NCBI RefSeq assembly: GCF_947498825.1
Contig: NZ_CANMLV010000002.1
Span: 124,001 to 188,000 of the forward strand
Source of the DNA: an uncultured Cedecea sp.
GTDB taxonomy: Bacteria; Pseudomonadota; Gammaproteobacteria; Enterobacterales; Enterobacteriaceae
Direction: 5' to 3'
Length of the DNA: 64,000 nucleotides
The translations under genes were made by a program, and so were the position numbers. Shown piece after piece: positions 27,592 to 36,993 of this stretch. The number at the start of each line of letters is the position of its first letter. Within the stretch, counting starts at the first letter, position 1. The notes under the pieces were generated by a model that had not been told where the DNA came from, did no database searches, and saw only the letters and a list, made by a program, of their open reading frames with translations.

Positions 27592-30246
27592 ATGGACGAA
27601 CTTATAATCTTTGGCTGTATCATTCTTTTTTTCGTGGTGATTGTGGTGCCGGTACTGGCCATTATTGCTTTCAATCGCAGCTCAGCGCTGAAGTTTGAAC
27701 TTGTTCATCTTCGTCGTCGTGTTGAACAATTAGAGCTGGCAGGCGTTCAGTCTGCACCTGTCGAACCGACTGCCTTCACAACGCCTCGATCTGTTGTCAG
27801 CGTCGATAATCCTTCCTCAGCGCCCATCATGGCAGAGGAGCGAGTTCCTTATGCCGTTCAGACTGCTCCAGTCATTCCGGTGAGTAAAGAGGCGGAAACC
27901 CCCACTTCAATCCTGAGAGATAAACCTTCTGCGTTCGACGGCATGGTCACTTCGTTGATACGCTGGTTTATGCAGGGCAATCCGCTGGCAAAACTGGGTA
28001 TCATCCTGCTGTTCCTCGGCCTCTCTTTCCTGCTGCGCTATACCGTGGAGCATTCGTTGTTCCCGCTGGAATTGCGTCTTGCCGCAACCGGACTGGGAGC
28101 GATGGCGCTGCTCGGTATGGGCTGGCGGTTACGCCATAAGAAGCCGCTGTACGCGCTTATCCTGCAAGGAGGAGCGACAGGTGTACTTTATTTAACGGTA
28201 TTTGGCGCTTTTCATCTGTGGAAAATGCTGCCGATGACTCTGGCCTTCGCGCTGCTGGTATTGATTTGTGCCGCAAGCGTCGGCCTGGCGGTGCTACAAA
28301 AGGCACTCAGTCTGGCGTTACTGGCAAGTCTGGGGGGTTATCTTGCGCCGCTGTTACTCTCTACGGGCGGTGGCAGCCACGTGGGGTTGTTCTCCTTCTA
28401 TCTGCTTCTGTCGATAGGGATACTTGCCATCAGCGCCTGGCAGCACTGGCGGGAGCTGAACCTGCTCGGGCTGCTGTTCACTTTTGGCGTGGGTGGTTTA
28501 TGGGGTCTGCAAAGTTACCAGCCTGAGTTTTATCTCAGTTGTCAGTTGTTCCTGCTCGCTAACGTGATTTTGTTTGGTGTACTGAGCGTTGCGCTATCGC
28601 TGCGGGCGCAGCAAAAGGGCAAACGGATAGTCGACGGCGTGCTGCTGTTTGCCCCGCCGCTGATTGGTTTTGGTATGCAGTATGCCATCACCCAAGACAC
28701 GCGCTACGGCCCGGCACTGAGCGCGTTAGGTTTTGGCGCATTGTATATCACTCTTGCGTGGCTGGCGCTTCGTCGCTTCCCATCGCTTGGAAAAATGTTT
28801 GTGCTGGCGGCGGCGGTGCTTGGCGGCGCATTTGTCACGCTGGCTATTCCGCTGGCACTTTCCGCACGCTGGACGTCCATGGCCTGGGCGCTGGAAGGGC
28901 TGGGAATTTTGTGGCTGGGTATGCAGCAACAGCAGCGTCGGATGAGCTACAGCGGCACCGCTCTTTTGCTACTGTCCGTACTCTGCGGCATCAAGGCATT
29001 GGACCAGACAATTGTACCACTCTCCCTACTGACGATTTTTATCGTGCTAAGCCTCTGTTGGCTGGCGGCATCGTGGCTATGGCGTGGCGATAAACTACCA
29101 CTCAGCCTGCCGCTGCTGATTGGGGGGATCCTGTTCTGGCTAATCGCGCTGGCAGGAGCGTCGATGATGGCGTTTGGCGAAAACCAACATGCCGGATTTG
29201 GTGTGCTGGGGGGGCTCGCGCTGTCGATTTGGCTCTGGCGTTACGGCGCAAACCGCCTGACGTGGCCGGAGTTGGGTTTATCCGTCTGGCTACTGTGGCC
29301 TGCGATGTGGCTGGCGTTACTGTCGCAGATTGCCCAAGGGCATATTTTTAGCGCTGGTTGGAACAATCTTGCCTGGTTCCTGGCATTGCCTTCAGCCCTA
29401 CTGATGCTGAAGCTTGAGGCTGACAGAGCGCAGCAAAGCATCTCACAGGTCCTGCATCTGGCTCTGTTCTGGCTGCTGCTGTTGACGGTGGCAATAGAAC
29501 TGTGGTGGTTTGTCGATGACCTGGGATGGGGAATGGACGCATGGCGCAGTGGTCTCCTCATGGCGGCGAGCGCGCTTGTGATCCTGCTGGTGAATCAGGC
29601 AATTCGTCGTTCTCTCTGGCCGTTTAACCGCTGGCCTGCACTGTATGGTGTTTTTGGCGTCGCCCCGGTTCTTCCGGTTTTAGTCGGGCTGCTGCTGTTT
29701 GCTAATCTTCAGGATGGCTCTGTGATTTACCGGGGCTATCTGCCGCTGGTAAACCCGCTGGAGGAGGGAGCTGGGTTTGCCCTGTTGGCACTTTGGTATT
29801 ACAGCCATTTTGCAGAACGTCATTGCACTGCGTTTACCTGTGAAATTCGTCACTGGCGACCTCTGGTGTTCGCGGGGCTTGGTTTCTGGTGGCTCAATGG
29901 CATGCTGTTGCGCACGCTGGCTTGGTATGGCGAAGTCACCTGGTACTTTGGTGACCTGTGGCATTCGCGTCTGATCCAGACCACATTTACCCTGTTCTGG
30001 ATGCTAACCGCGCTGGTAGTGATGCTGTGGGCAACCCGCCGCCACTCACGGCATGAATGGCTCGGTGGTGCAGCACTGCTGGGTGTTGTGATTGTCAAAT
30101 TGATACTGGTCGACAGTGCGCGCGGCGGCGGTCTGGCACGGGCAATAGCCTTTATTGGCGTGGCAGTTCTGGTGTTGATTATCGGCTATTTTTCCCCGCT
30201 GCCACCAAAGGCGGAGTTGCCGCAAAATTCAGGAGAAGAAAAATGA
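27592..30246 (+). CDS. DUF2339 polytopic membrane protein
   Basis: The 884-residue protein starts with a TM, a short coiled coil (FELVHLRRRVEQLEL) and a Pro/Val-rich linker to about residue 105. More than twenty hydrophobic segments then run to the end. This is the DUF2339 layout; the conserved LGIILLFLGLSFLLRYTVEH stretch lies near residue 135. The function of the family is not established. Its stop overlaps the following DUF3999 gene by 4 nt, and the two families are often paired, suggesting one membrane/periplasm complex. Confidence 0.88.
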   Translation: MDELIIFGCIILFFVVIVVPVLAIIAFNRSSALKFELVHLRRRVEQLELAGVQSAPVEPTAFTTPRSVVSVDNPSSAPIMAEERVPYAVQTAPVIPVSKEAETPTSILRDKPSAFDGMVTSLIRWFMQGNPLAKLGIILLFLGLSFLLRYTVEHSLFPLELRLAATGLGAMALLGMGWRLRHKKPLYALILQGGATGVLYLTVFGAFHLWKMLPMTLAFALLVLICAASVGLAVLQKALSLALLASLGGYLAPLLLSTGGGSHVGLFSFYLLLSIGILAISAWQHWRELNLLGLLFTFGVGGLWGLQSYQPEFYLSCQLFLLANVILFGVLSVALSLRAQQKGKRIVDGVLLFAPPLIGFGMQYAITQDTRYGPALSALGFGALYITLAWLALRRFPSLGKMFVLAAAVLGGAFVTLAIPLALSARWTSMAWALEGLGILWLGMQQQQRRMSYSGTALLLLSVLCGIKALDQTIVPLSLLTIFIVLSLCWLAASWLWRGDKLPLSLPLLIGGILFWLIALAGASMMAFGENQHAGFGVLGGLALSIWLWRYGANRLTWPELGLSVWLLWPAMWLALLSQIAQGHIFSAGWNNLAWFLALPSALLMLKLEADRAQQSISQVLHLALFWLLLLTVAIELWWFVDDLGWGMDAWRSGLLMAASALVILLVNQAIRRSLWPFNRWPALYGVFGVAPVLPVLVGLLLFANLQDGSVIYRGYLPLVNPLEEGAGFALLALWYYSHFAERHCTAFTCEIRHWRPLVFAGLGFWWLNGMLLRTLAWYGEVTWYFGDLWHSRLIQTTFTLFWMLTALVVMLWATRRHSRHEWLGGAALLGVVIVKLILVDSARGGGLARAIAFIGVAVLVLIIGYFSPLPPKAELPQNSGEEK

Positions 30247-31634
30247 AAGGACTTAAGCATATTGTGTTTGCGGCGCTGTTTTGCAGTACGTTGCCTGTGC
30301 AGGCCGCAGAACAAGCGGCAGAAACTCCCCAGGATTATGCTTTTGGTGCAGCACTTACCACACCGTCCGCTTCGCTGTGGTATCACCTTGCGCTGCCCGA
30401 GGCAATCTATCAGCAAAGCAGCTGGCCCGACCTTCGCGACGTGCGGGTTTTTAACCAGCAGGGTGAAAGCATGCCGTTTGCGTTGCAGACACAGATGATC
30501 CCTTCCACCGTACCCGAACCCGTTGAGCTTCGCCTATTCCCACTGGATATTTCTCCGCTCAGCAAAGGGGAAGAGAGCGGTGAAGAAACGGTGGTGCTGC
30601 GCGGAAGAGGTGGCGTGGAGATAACGCTGCGGAGCGAAGCGGTAAAATCGTTCGCCCAGAGCTGGCTACTGATGCTGCCAGAAGATCAGACTTCACCGCT
30701 GTCCGTTTCACAGCTGCGTCTCAACTGGACAACGCCTACGGGTAACTGGCAGGGGAAAATGTCCGTCTGGTCGAGCCGCGATCTGAACAACTGGAGCAGC
30801 GAAAACGAAGGCGTAATCATGATGGATCTCACAAGCGGGACCGATAAGCTCAGGATCAACGCCCTCGACCTGGATCTGACGATGTCGGCCTCATCCCGGC
30901 GCTATCTGCTGCTGGTGGCGGACTCGACGCAAAAAGAACTGACGCTGACTCAGGCTGAGGTCATTCGTCAGAGCACCCAGCCGCGTCCGAAGCTGATTGA
31001 AGTAAAAGGCAGTGTACAGAAAGTCTCCGATCGCGAAGTGGTCTGGCAATGGGCACAGCCGCAACCTTTGACGTCGCTGCGGATCGCACTTAACAGCGAA
31101 GGCATAGTGCCTGCAGATTTAGCCTGGCGTGATTCCGCGAAGGGAGAATGGATGCCGCTGAAAAAAGAGGTGTTGTACAGACTGAAATACCAGCAGTCTG
31201 AAGCCATTGCGCTTTCCGGTCAGCCGGTGCAGGCAGTCAAAATGACCGTTGCCAAAGCCCATCTGCTGGATGAATTGCCAGATGCGAGTGGTAGCCGTGA
31301 AGAACAGTTCCTGACCTTCAACGCTCAGGGAAAAGGCCCGTACCTGCTGGCGTGGGGAAATGGGGCAGCACTTCATGAGGCGGTTCCGCTTGACACGTTA
31401 ATTCCGGCAGCCCTGCGGAAAAACGATCCGGTGGATGCCCTGCCGTGGGCCACGGAACAGGAAACAATAACGCTTGGCGGTGAAGCACGTCTGACCGCCA
31501 CATCAGTGGATGAACGGGAAAGCCAGTGGAAAACGCTACTGGTGTGGGGCGTGTTGATCCTCGGCGTTCTTGTGCTGGCAGGCATGGCCTGGCGAATCTG
31601 GCGTGAGGTGAAGGACGATAAAACGCTCCAGTAA
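30243..31634 (+). CDS. DUF3999 periplasmic membrane-anchored protein
   Basis: ATG 30243 overlaps the DUF2339 stop and gives 463 residues. The signal peptide MKGLKHIVFAALFCSTLPVQA leads a large periplasmic part (YHLALPEAIYQQSSWPDLRDVRVFN, then beta-rich segments). One C-terminal TM (TLLVWGVLILGVLVLAGMAW) is followed by a basic tail. DUF3999 has no assigned function; carbohydrate-binding-like folds have been suggested for parts of it. It is an obvious partner of the gene before it. Frames opening further upstream inside DUF2339 are not the start. Confidence 0.88.
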   Translation: MKGLKHIVFAALFCSTLPVQAAEQAAETPQDYAFGAALTTPSASLWYHLALPEAIYQQSSWPDLRDVRVFNQQGESMPFALQTQMIPSTVPEPVELRLFPLDISPLSKGEESGEETVVLRGRGGVEITLRSEAVKSFAQSWLLMLPEDQTSPLSVSQLRLNWTTPTGNWQGKMSVWSSRDLNNWSSENEGVIMMDLTSGTDKLRINALDLDLTMSASSRRYLLLVADSTQKELTLTQAEVIRQSTQPRPKLIEVKGSVQKVSDREVVWQWAQPQPLTSLRIALNSEGIVPADLAWRDSAKGEWMPLKKEVLYRLKYQQSEAIALSGQPVQAVKMTVAKAHLLDELPDASGSREEQFLTFNAQGKGPYLLAWGNGAALHEAVPLDTLIPAALRKNDPVDALPWATEQETITLGGEARLTATSVDERESQWKTLLVWGVLILGVLVLAGMAWRIWREVKDDKTLQ

Positions 31635-31994
31635 CCTGATGATATAGCTGGCAGAGCGTATCGCCGGTGAGAAGAACTTCACGCCACCAGTGCCGTACAA
31701 AAAAAGCCTGCAATTACGCGGGCTTAGAGGTACTTTACTGCCATCTGGTTTACTATGGTGTGTTAGCCGGAAAGTTTCTGTATTTTTTGATCTGACTGAT
31801 CAAAAATAACGTCTATGAAGCCAGGTTTCGCCAACCTTAGTAGGAATAAACGAAGAGTTGAAAGAATTACGCAACGTGTTTTAGATGGTCTAATTCTGGT
31901 AGAGACATTGTCTGTCTAATAACTACTATGTGCTTTATTGTCACTACGAAAATACAGTAAACGACAAAAAGCGGAATATTGTGAGGTATATTTT
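31635..31994. other. Intergenic region before the decayed lipoprotein gene
   Basis: The 360 nt hold an imperfect hairpin AGCCTGC/GCGGGCT at about 31703-31722 preceded by seven A residues, which would fit a minus-strand terminator, though no gene runs into it. No ORF or promoter is clear. Confidence 0.4.
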
Positions 31995-32851
31995 ATGAAA
32001 TTAAGAGTTATTGCGGCAATGACGGCTTTGAGTTTATTAGCTGGCTGTCAATCTACATCGTTATCAAACTCAAACAAATCAAAGATCCCGTTGGTTGACT
32101 TAAGTAAAAAACTCGAAGGATCTCAGCACAAAGTGTGGAAAGGTGCCTCATATAAGGGAATACGAAATAAGTTGTAAGAAGGAGAAATAATTATCTTTAA
32201 GGATGTGGAAGCTAGACCATCATACAATAACTCAGCCTATTACTACCTGGGTTATATCTATTCGGAGGACGGTCAGTTACTTTTTGATAAAAAGTACGCA
32301 TTATCTGATGTAGGCGTTGTTCAAGCGTTAATAAAATTGACAAAACTATTAACCCTGAGGTTATTAATTCCTCAAGAGGTATTCATTACCACGGTAATCC
32401 TGATGTAGATTACGGTTTTTCTTCAACATACTGGAAAAGTTCAGGAGGCGATACGCCAGAAGCAATACCCGTAAAAAATTATAAATCGTCAATTGGAGAT
32501 TTACTTAAAGTTGCTGAAAATAATTGGAGAGGATTATATTTAAACTGTATATCAAATAACGTTTACGCAAGTTTTAACAATAAAGAAAACATATACGCCT
32601 CAGACAAAGAAAATATAACCATTACAGTTTCATTCCCGTATTCTAAAGGAAAAAACTATAAATCTAAAGCTTTAGGATACACTGGATTCTCATTAAAAAT
32701 AGATCCGTATATTGAGCGAATATTACTTGAAGAAGACGCGATTAAATTTGTGGCATATAGTAACACTAATCGTAGATTTACAGAAATTACTGCATACAAT
32801 AATGGTTTAGCGGAAGCTTATGCACGTGTAAAAAATAGTTGTCATATATAG
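31995..32851 (+). pseudogene. Frameshifted lipoprotein gene
   Basis: The start is good: MKLRVIAAMTALSLLAGCQS, with lipobox LAGC. The first frame stops at 32177 after about 60 residues. Coding-like sequence continues in other frames (SYNNSAYYYLGYIYSEDGQLLFDKKYALSD, then GIHYHGNPDVDYGFSSTYW to VKNSCHI-stop at 32851), so at least two frameshifts broke a protein of about 280 residues. I do not recognise the family. An assembly error is less likely than decay because IS debris follows directly. Confidence 0.65.
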
Positions 32852-32879
32852 CTATACCTGAAGCAGTTTACTGAATTTG

Positions 32880-33285
32880 GCCTCCTGAATAAAGGTGATA
32901 TCATCACCTCATAACTTAAACAGGTGACATTATGACCGGGCGTAACAGACATAATTTTAGCTCCGAGTTCAGACTATAGGCGACCCAACTTGTACTTGAT
33001 CAGCATGACACTGTAGCGCGTCGGGTGCCGCTACCGCAATGAATGTTGGTAAATCTACTATGGATAAATAGGTTCGACAGCTGAAAGAAGAACGTGGTAG
33101 AAAGTCACCCTTAGCTTCACCAATGCCCCCGAACAGATTGAAATACGCGAGCTAAAGAAAAGACTTCAACGCGTTGAAATGGAAAGAGATATACTAAAAA
33201 GGCTACCGCGCTCTTGATGTCAGACTCCCTGAACAATTCTCATTAGTTGAGAAGCTCAGGCGCGGTTTCCCGTTGCCGTTGTGTG
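32880..33285 (+). pseudogene. Decayed IS3-family orfA (IS1222-like)
   Basis: From ATG 32932 the reading is MTGRNRHNFSSEFRL-stop, then ATQLVLDQHDTVA, a frameshift, MNVGKSTMD-stop-VRQLKEERGR, and EQIEIRELKKRLQRVEMERDIL. This is the HTH plus leucine-zipper layout of IS3-family OrfA. A few codons of OrfB (LVEKLRRGFPLPLCA) follow before the match ends near 33285. Multiple stops and frameshifts mean it is dead. It forms the last recognisable enterobacterial-type sequence before the compositional change. Confidence 0.8.
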
Positions 33286-33353
33286 CAATTGTCCACTACC
33301 CCTAAATGAGACAGCTATAATTATATTTTCTGCCTTTACATTTGCAGAGGTAA

Positions 33354-33384
33354 AAATAAAAAAAGCCCATTTTTACATGGGCTT
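33354..33384 (-). terminator. Minus-strand hairpin terminator at the left edge of the plasmid-like DNA
   Basis: AAGCCCAT (33363-33370) pairs with ATGGGCTT (33377-33384). Read on the minus strand it is followed by a run of T residues (plus-strand AAATAAAAAAA). It implies a minus-strand transcript arriving from the 33.4-33.7 kb region, but no recognisable gene is there. Confidence 0.75.
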
Positions 33385-33690
33385 AAGTCGTTATTTTGCC
33401 AGTCAGTACCAGCAAATACTTATCGCAGGATTATTCCCATTCAATTATCAATAGCTGATTTACTGCATTGATTTCATTGCGTTTGTTTCCAGACCATCTT
33501 GCCAATACCATCCAAAATACCATCCCCAGAAGCTTGCTTGGCGTTGCTTGCGATTGCTTGATGCTGCCAGGTTTTTGAGCGAATTACACGTTTTCGGGCA
33601 TAAATGCTGCTTTTTGGGCAAATCGCTGGATCATGGTATTGATAAAGCGCTTTTCCATCACGGAGTGTTCCTATGCCACCGCAATGCGTG
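33385..33690. other. Unassigned sequence between the left-edge terminator and the abiF-type RNA
   Basis: A minus-strand frame (33474-33707, up to 77 residues, ending DGIGKMVWKQTQ) could be the C-terminal scrap of a gene that ends at the terminator. I cannot recognise it as an integrase or anything else. No tRNA or direct att repeat was seen. Composition begins to rise in GC across this stretch. Confidence 0.35.
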
Positions 33691-33696
33691 TATAAT
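33691..33696 (+). promoter_or_regulatory. Extended -10 promoter element for the structured RNA upstream of the abi gene
   Basis: TGTATAATTGGG contains a perfect TATAAT with TG immediately before it. It would start a transcript near 33703, just before the hairpin RNA. Confidence 0.55.
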
Positions 33697-33702
33697 TGGG
33701 AT

Positions 33703-33762
33703 AACAAAACCCGCCAAGGCTATGCGCGAAAGCGAATCCTCAAACCGGCGGGTTACTTTTTT
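33703..33762 (+). ncRNA. abiF-type structured RNA
   Basis: AACCCGCC (33708-33715) pairs perfectly with GGCGGGTT (33747-33754). The enclosed 31 nt contain a small GCGAAAGC hairpin with a GNRA-type loop, and a six-T run follows, so the unit looks like a small terminated RNA. I recall an abiF RNA motif reported upstream of Abi_2 genes. The position, 52 nt before such a gene on the same strand, fits well. A covariance-model match was not possible here. Confidence 0.7.
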
Positions 33763-33806
33763 CCAGGCCTGTACTCTAACTGCGCCAAATACGGCATGGG
33801 TTCATC

Positions 33807-34706
33807 ATGCCGATACTAAGATTTCCTTTTCCCAAGCCGGCAACAACCTATGCCGAGCAGGTTTCCATCCTTCAGCAGCGCGGCATGCGTGTTGATGACC
33901 CAGCCTCTGCAGAATTTTACCTGCAGCACCTGAACTACTACCGCCTCAGTGCCTATTGGCTGCCTTTTGAAGCAAGCCATAACCCGCATGAATTTCAGCC
34001 GGGCACTCGGTTTGATGATGTACTGAACCTGTACGTATTTGACCGCAACCTTCGCCTGTTGGTTCTGGATGCCATCGAGCGCATAGAAGTCTCCGCTCGC
34101 AGCCAATGGGCCTACCATCTGGCACATCGTCATGGGCCTCATGCCCATCTGGACATTTCCCTTGCTGCCAGGCCCCACTTGTGGGAAACCAATATTGCCA
34201 AGTTGCGCAATGAGGTCGAGCGGTCAGATGAAGTCTTTATCAAACACCTCCAGAACAGCTATTCAGAATCCTTGCCCCCAGTCTGGGCTGTGTGCGAAGT
34301 CATGTCCCTGGGCCTGCTCTCACGCTGGTATGGCAACCTCAAACCCATGCAAACACGTCGTGCCATCGCCTCGACGTATAGCCTGGATGAAAAGGTATTA
34401 GGGTCTTGGCTGCATCACTTGGCTCTGGTGCGCAATACATGTGCTCACCATAGCCGTTTATGGAACCGGGAATTCACAATAACTCCGTTGCTGCCACGTA
34501 GTAAGCCCTCGTCATTGACATCGCAATTTCATGTCGGCTCTCGCAAGCTGTACAACTCGCTGGTCATTCTGTTGTATTGCATGGACATCGTGGCTCCTCA
34601 GCATAGCTGGAGACGGAGGCTAAAAGAGCTGATCAATCAGCACAAAATCCCCGTTTCCGCGATGGGCTTCCCGCCTCAGTGGCATCAGTTGCCAATCTGG
34701 CAGTAG
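33807..34706 (+). CDS. Abortive infection protein, Abi_2 family (AbiD/AbiF-like)
   Basis: The 299-residue protein carries the Abi_2 hallmarks: [34 protein letters not shown] at the start, [31 protein letters not shown] in the middle, and [17 protein letters not shown] near residue 215. The last stretch contains the R-x4-H (RNTCAH) signature of HEPN RNases. Such proteins block phage growth, probably by RNA cleavage when triggered. The upstream structured RNA may neutralise it or serve as its partner, by inference. It is the first GC-rich gene after the enterobacterial part. Confidence 0.85.
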   Translation: MPILRFPFPKPATTYAEQVSILQQRGMRVDDPASAEFYLQHLNYYRLSAYWLPFEASHNPHEFQPGTRFDDVLNLYVFDRNLRLLVLDAIERIEVSARSQWAYHLAHRHGPHAHLDISLAARPHLWETNIAKLRNEVERSDEVFIKHLQNSYSESLPPVWAVCEVMSLGLLSRWYGNLKPMQTRRAIASTYSLDEKVLGSWLHHLALVRNTCAHHSRLWNREFTITPLLPRSKPSSLTSQFHVGSRKLYNSLVILLYCMDIVAPQHSWRRRLKELINQHKIPVSAMGFPPQWHQLPIWQ

Positions 34707-34866
34707 ACGACGTAAGCGCAACAGTGCGAACTGGATACTGTTTCTGTATCTGCATGCCGCTCTACGCGGTTTTAGGTTCTCCCGCCTCACACCACTAACC
34801 TACCCACCAACCAAGGCGCTCCCGACATAACTGGTGCCTGTGCTACGGGCGCGTCCCGGAGCACTT

Positions 34867-35181
34867 ATGTCGAACGAACCCCTATCAGAGGTCATGCGTA
34901 TTCGCCTGACCCCCGGCCAGCATCGGCGTCTTTCTGAAGCTGCCGCCCTGTCTGGCCTGAACCTGTCAGATTACGTACGCCGACGGCTGACCGCCGCCGA
35001 TACCTTGGCCGAAGAGCTTGACGCCTTGCGCCAGGCGGTACGGCATCTGAGCCAAATTTCTGAAATCCACGCCGCCGCACTTGAAACGGCACTTCTGGTT
35101 CGCGCCACGGCACGGCCTGAACAAATCGCCATTGCCCAGGCGGCTATGCGTCGTCGCGGCATAGAACACCTTTCAGATTAA
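34867..35181 (+). CDS. Ribbon-helix-helix plasmid mobilisation accessory protein (MobC-like)
   Basis: The 104-residue protein begins MSNEPLSEVMRIRLTPGQHR, and the ribbon-helix-helix region (MRIRLTPGQHRRLSEAAALSGLNLSDYVRRRLTA) is typical of MobC/relaxosome proteins and antitoxins. A helical C-terminus follows. ATG 34867, with GGAG 6-9 nt upstream, is preferred to GTG 34834. Being first in the transfer region, it may bind oriT with the MobF relaxase encoded at 51.4 kb. Confidence 0.65.
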   Translation: MSNEPLSEVMRIRLTPGQHRRLSEAAALSGLNLSDYVRRRLTAADTLAEELDALRQAVRHLSQISEIHAAALETALLVRATARPEQIAIAQAAMRRRGIEHLSD

Positions 35182-35288
35182 ACGGGTTCACAACCCGCTT
35201 TAATTTCGACCCATACAGGCCCTACCCGCCTACATCACTCTTGCCAGGCATCGTCTGGCACCCTCCAGAAAAACACCGGAGAACATCC

Positions 35289-35960
35289 ATGAAGCACCTT
35301 CCCACTGCGGTTGGCGTGCTGGCGTTCGCCTGCGCGTCCATCCCTGTCCTGGCCCAATCATCGGGCGAGCCATCCAACGATCTGCTAAGCGGCAAGACCC
35401 GCCTGGCCTGCGAAGCAATTCTCTGCTTGTCCAGCAGCTTGCAACCAGGCGAATGCGCCCCATCACTGAGCCATTACTTTGACATCAAAATTTTCCATAA
35501 AGGACGCCTGGACTGGGGTGACACGGTAGACGCCCGCCGCGCATTCCTGGGTATGTGTCCCGCATCTTCATCAGCCGAGATGCCTGCCCGACTGGATGCC
35601 ATTTCCAGGGGTGCGGGAAAGTGCACTGCAGACTACCTGAACAGAGCCTATGCGAGCACCAGCTATCGCTACAAGCAGCGCAAAACATCCTGGAACGGCG
35701 AGGATTACACCGAGGCGTTTGACGTGCATCCCATCAAAACCGTAACCCTGGACACGTTGCCGTCCTATTGCGTGGCTTACAACGATCACGAATGGACTTA
35801 TGAGCTGGGCATCAAGTATGTCGGCGAACCGCTCAAGGGTGGGCACTGGGTCAAGGCCTCGAACTACGACGCCGCACAGGCCAAGTGGCAGGCCGATCAC
35901 AGTGGAACCTGGGCCAAGGGCTGGACGTTTTCTTGGGCCAACCCGAACACCGCCCCTTAA
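35289..35960 (+). CDS. TrbM/KikA-type conjugal transfer protein
   Basis: The 223-residue protein has a signal peptide (MKHLPTAVGVLAFACASIPVLAQ). CEAILCLSSSLQPGECAPSLSHYF follows, a Cys-patterned segment shared with TrbM-family proteins of IncP-type and related plasmids, and more Cys residues further on (FLGMCPAS, GKCTADY). It is exported to the periplasm. Its exact role in transfer is unknown. GGAGAAC precedes ATG 35289, and it heads the VirB gene block. Confidence 0.7.
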   Translation: MKHLPTAVGVLAFACASIPVLAQSSGEPSNDLLSGKTRLACEAILCLSSSLQPGECAPSLSHYFDIKIFHKGRLDWGDTVDARRAFLGMCPASSSAEMPARLDAISRGAGKCTADYLNRAYASTSYRYKQRKTSWNGEDYTEAFDVHPIKTVTLDTLPSYCVAYNDHEWTYELGIKYVGEPLKGGHWVKASNYDAAQAKWQADHSGTWAKGWTFSWANPNTAP

Positions 35961-35971
35961 TGGAGAAACGT

Positions 35972-36307
35972 ATGCAGACTAGCTCAATGCGCCGTACCCA
36001 TACTGTCAGCGCACCCTCTAAGCACAGCCTATCCGCAGACCTGGCCTTTCGGTTCGCGCAAGACGCCCAACGGGATCCTGTCGATGCGTTTCATGATGCA
36101 CAAACGCTGTACCTGATCCTGCACGACATTCACCAGCTCGTAAACGACCCGACAACCCGCTATGTATTGACGGCTCGAATCCGGGAAGACCTGGCCCGCT
36201 GCGACTTGGCAGCGGTGCTAGCCGAAGCACAGCAACTGCTGCAGCTCAACGAACGCCGTTGCAATACATTTGCATCCGCCGACCGGGACCGACCTGATGA
36301 TTGCTGA
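35972..36307 (+). CDS. Hypothetical protein in the transfer operon
   Basis: The 111-residue, mostly helical protein (HSLSADLAFRFAQDAQRDPVDAFHDAQTLYLIL and onward) has no signal peptide, TM segment or motif that I recognise. It starts 12 nt after trbM-like with GGAGAAA before its ATG, and its end overlaps the virB1 start by 11 nt. Translational coupling suggests it belongs to the transfer system. Confidence 0.65.
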   Translation: MQTSSMRRTHTVSAPSKHSLSADLAFRFAQDAQRDPVDAFHDAQTLYLILHDIHQLVNDPTTRYVLTARIREDLARCDLAAVLAEAQQLLQLNERRCNTFASADRDRPDDC

Positions 36308-36926
36308 ACTTGCCGCTTTAATGCTGACGTGCGCACCGAATATCCATCCGGTGACGCTAAAGGCGGTTATCCGACATGAATCCCGCCTCAACCCTTACGC
36401 CATTGGCGTAAACAACAAGCAACACCGACTAAAAAGCCAACCAGGCACCTTAGGCGATGCAAAGGAAATTGTTCAACGCCTGATCAAGCAAGGTATAGAC
36501 TTTGACGCCGGGCTGGGTCAAATCAACGTTCGCAACTGGCAGTGGCTGGGTCTAACGCCCAAAACGGTCTTCGACCCTTGCACCAATCTGCAAGCCGCCC
36601 AGACGGTACTAACTGATTGCTACGCGCGGGCAGCCCGCCAGCTCAAGGCGCAACAAACGGCACTTCGGGCCGCGCTGTCCTGCTACAACACCGGCAATTT
36701 CCAGCGGGGCTTTAGCAATGGCTACGTAAGCAAAGTCCTGACTCAGGCGGGTATCAAGGTTCCCGCCATCGAAACTGCCCCTAACGACAGTCAGCCATCT
36801 GACACCAAGCAGGCCGTCACAAAAAAGCCTAGCGGCGACCCGGATGGGTTTACTGCACACCCAACCCCCGACGGCTTCACTCCGCCCCAGCCTCCCGCCA
36901 CCGAAACCCCACCAGCCAGTACGTAG
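36297..36926 (+). CDS. virB1: VirB1-like lytic transglycosylase
   Basis: ATG 36297 gives 209 residues. The SLT goose-lysozyme-type domain has the catalytic Glu in IRHESRLNPYAIGVN (about residue 28), GLGQINVRNW and ALSCYNTGNF. A Pro/Thr-rich tail ends the protein. It opens peptidoglycan locally so the secretion apparatus can assemble. An obvious signal peptide is lacking; the start MIAELAALMLTCAPNIHP may act as one. It is overlapped by the previous gene. Confidence 0.88.
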   Translation: MIAELAALMLTCAPNIHPVTLKAVIRHESRLNPYAIGVNNKQHRLKSQPGTLGDAKEIVQRLIKQGIDFDAGLGQINVRNWQWLGLTPKTVFDPCTNLQAAQTVLTDCYARAARQLKAQQTALRAALSCYNTGNFQRGFSNGYVSKVLTQAGIKVPAIETAPNDSQPSDTKQAVTKKPSGDPDGFTAHPTPDGFTPPQPPATETPPAST

Positions 36927-36993
36927 ATAGCTGGCCTTCATTTCTTTTTAATTAACGCCTCTGCGACCAAAACGGGTCCCAGCGGCCGGAGCC

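Noticed and set aside
33474..33707. Minus-strand ORF as an integrase C-terminus at the element boundary
   Set aside because: A terminator follows it, but no integrase His-x-x-Arg or Tyr motif is visible and the frame runs into the abiF-type RNA. It is listed only as unassigned sequence.
33708..33754. AACCCGCC/GGCGGGTT inverted repeat as an attachment site
   Set aside because: The promoter before it, the GNRA-type inner hairpin, the T-run after it and the Abi_2 gene fit a structured RNA better than an att core.
34707..34866. oriT of the conjugative element
   Set aside because: The position before the MobC-like gene is plausible, but I could not find a nic-site consensus for a MobF relaxase here or at 47.65-47.9 kb, so no oriT is called.
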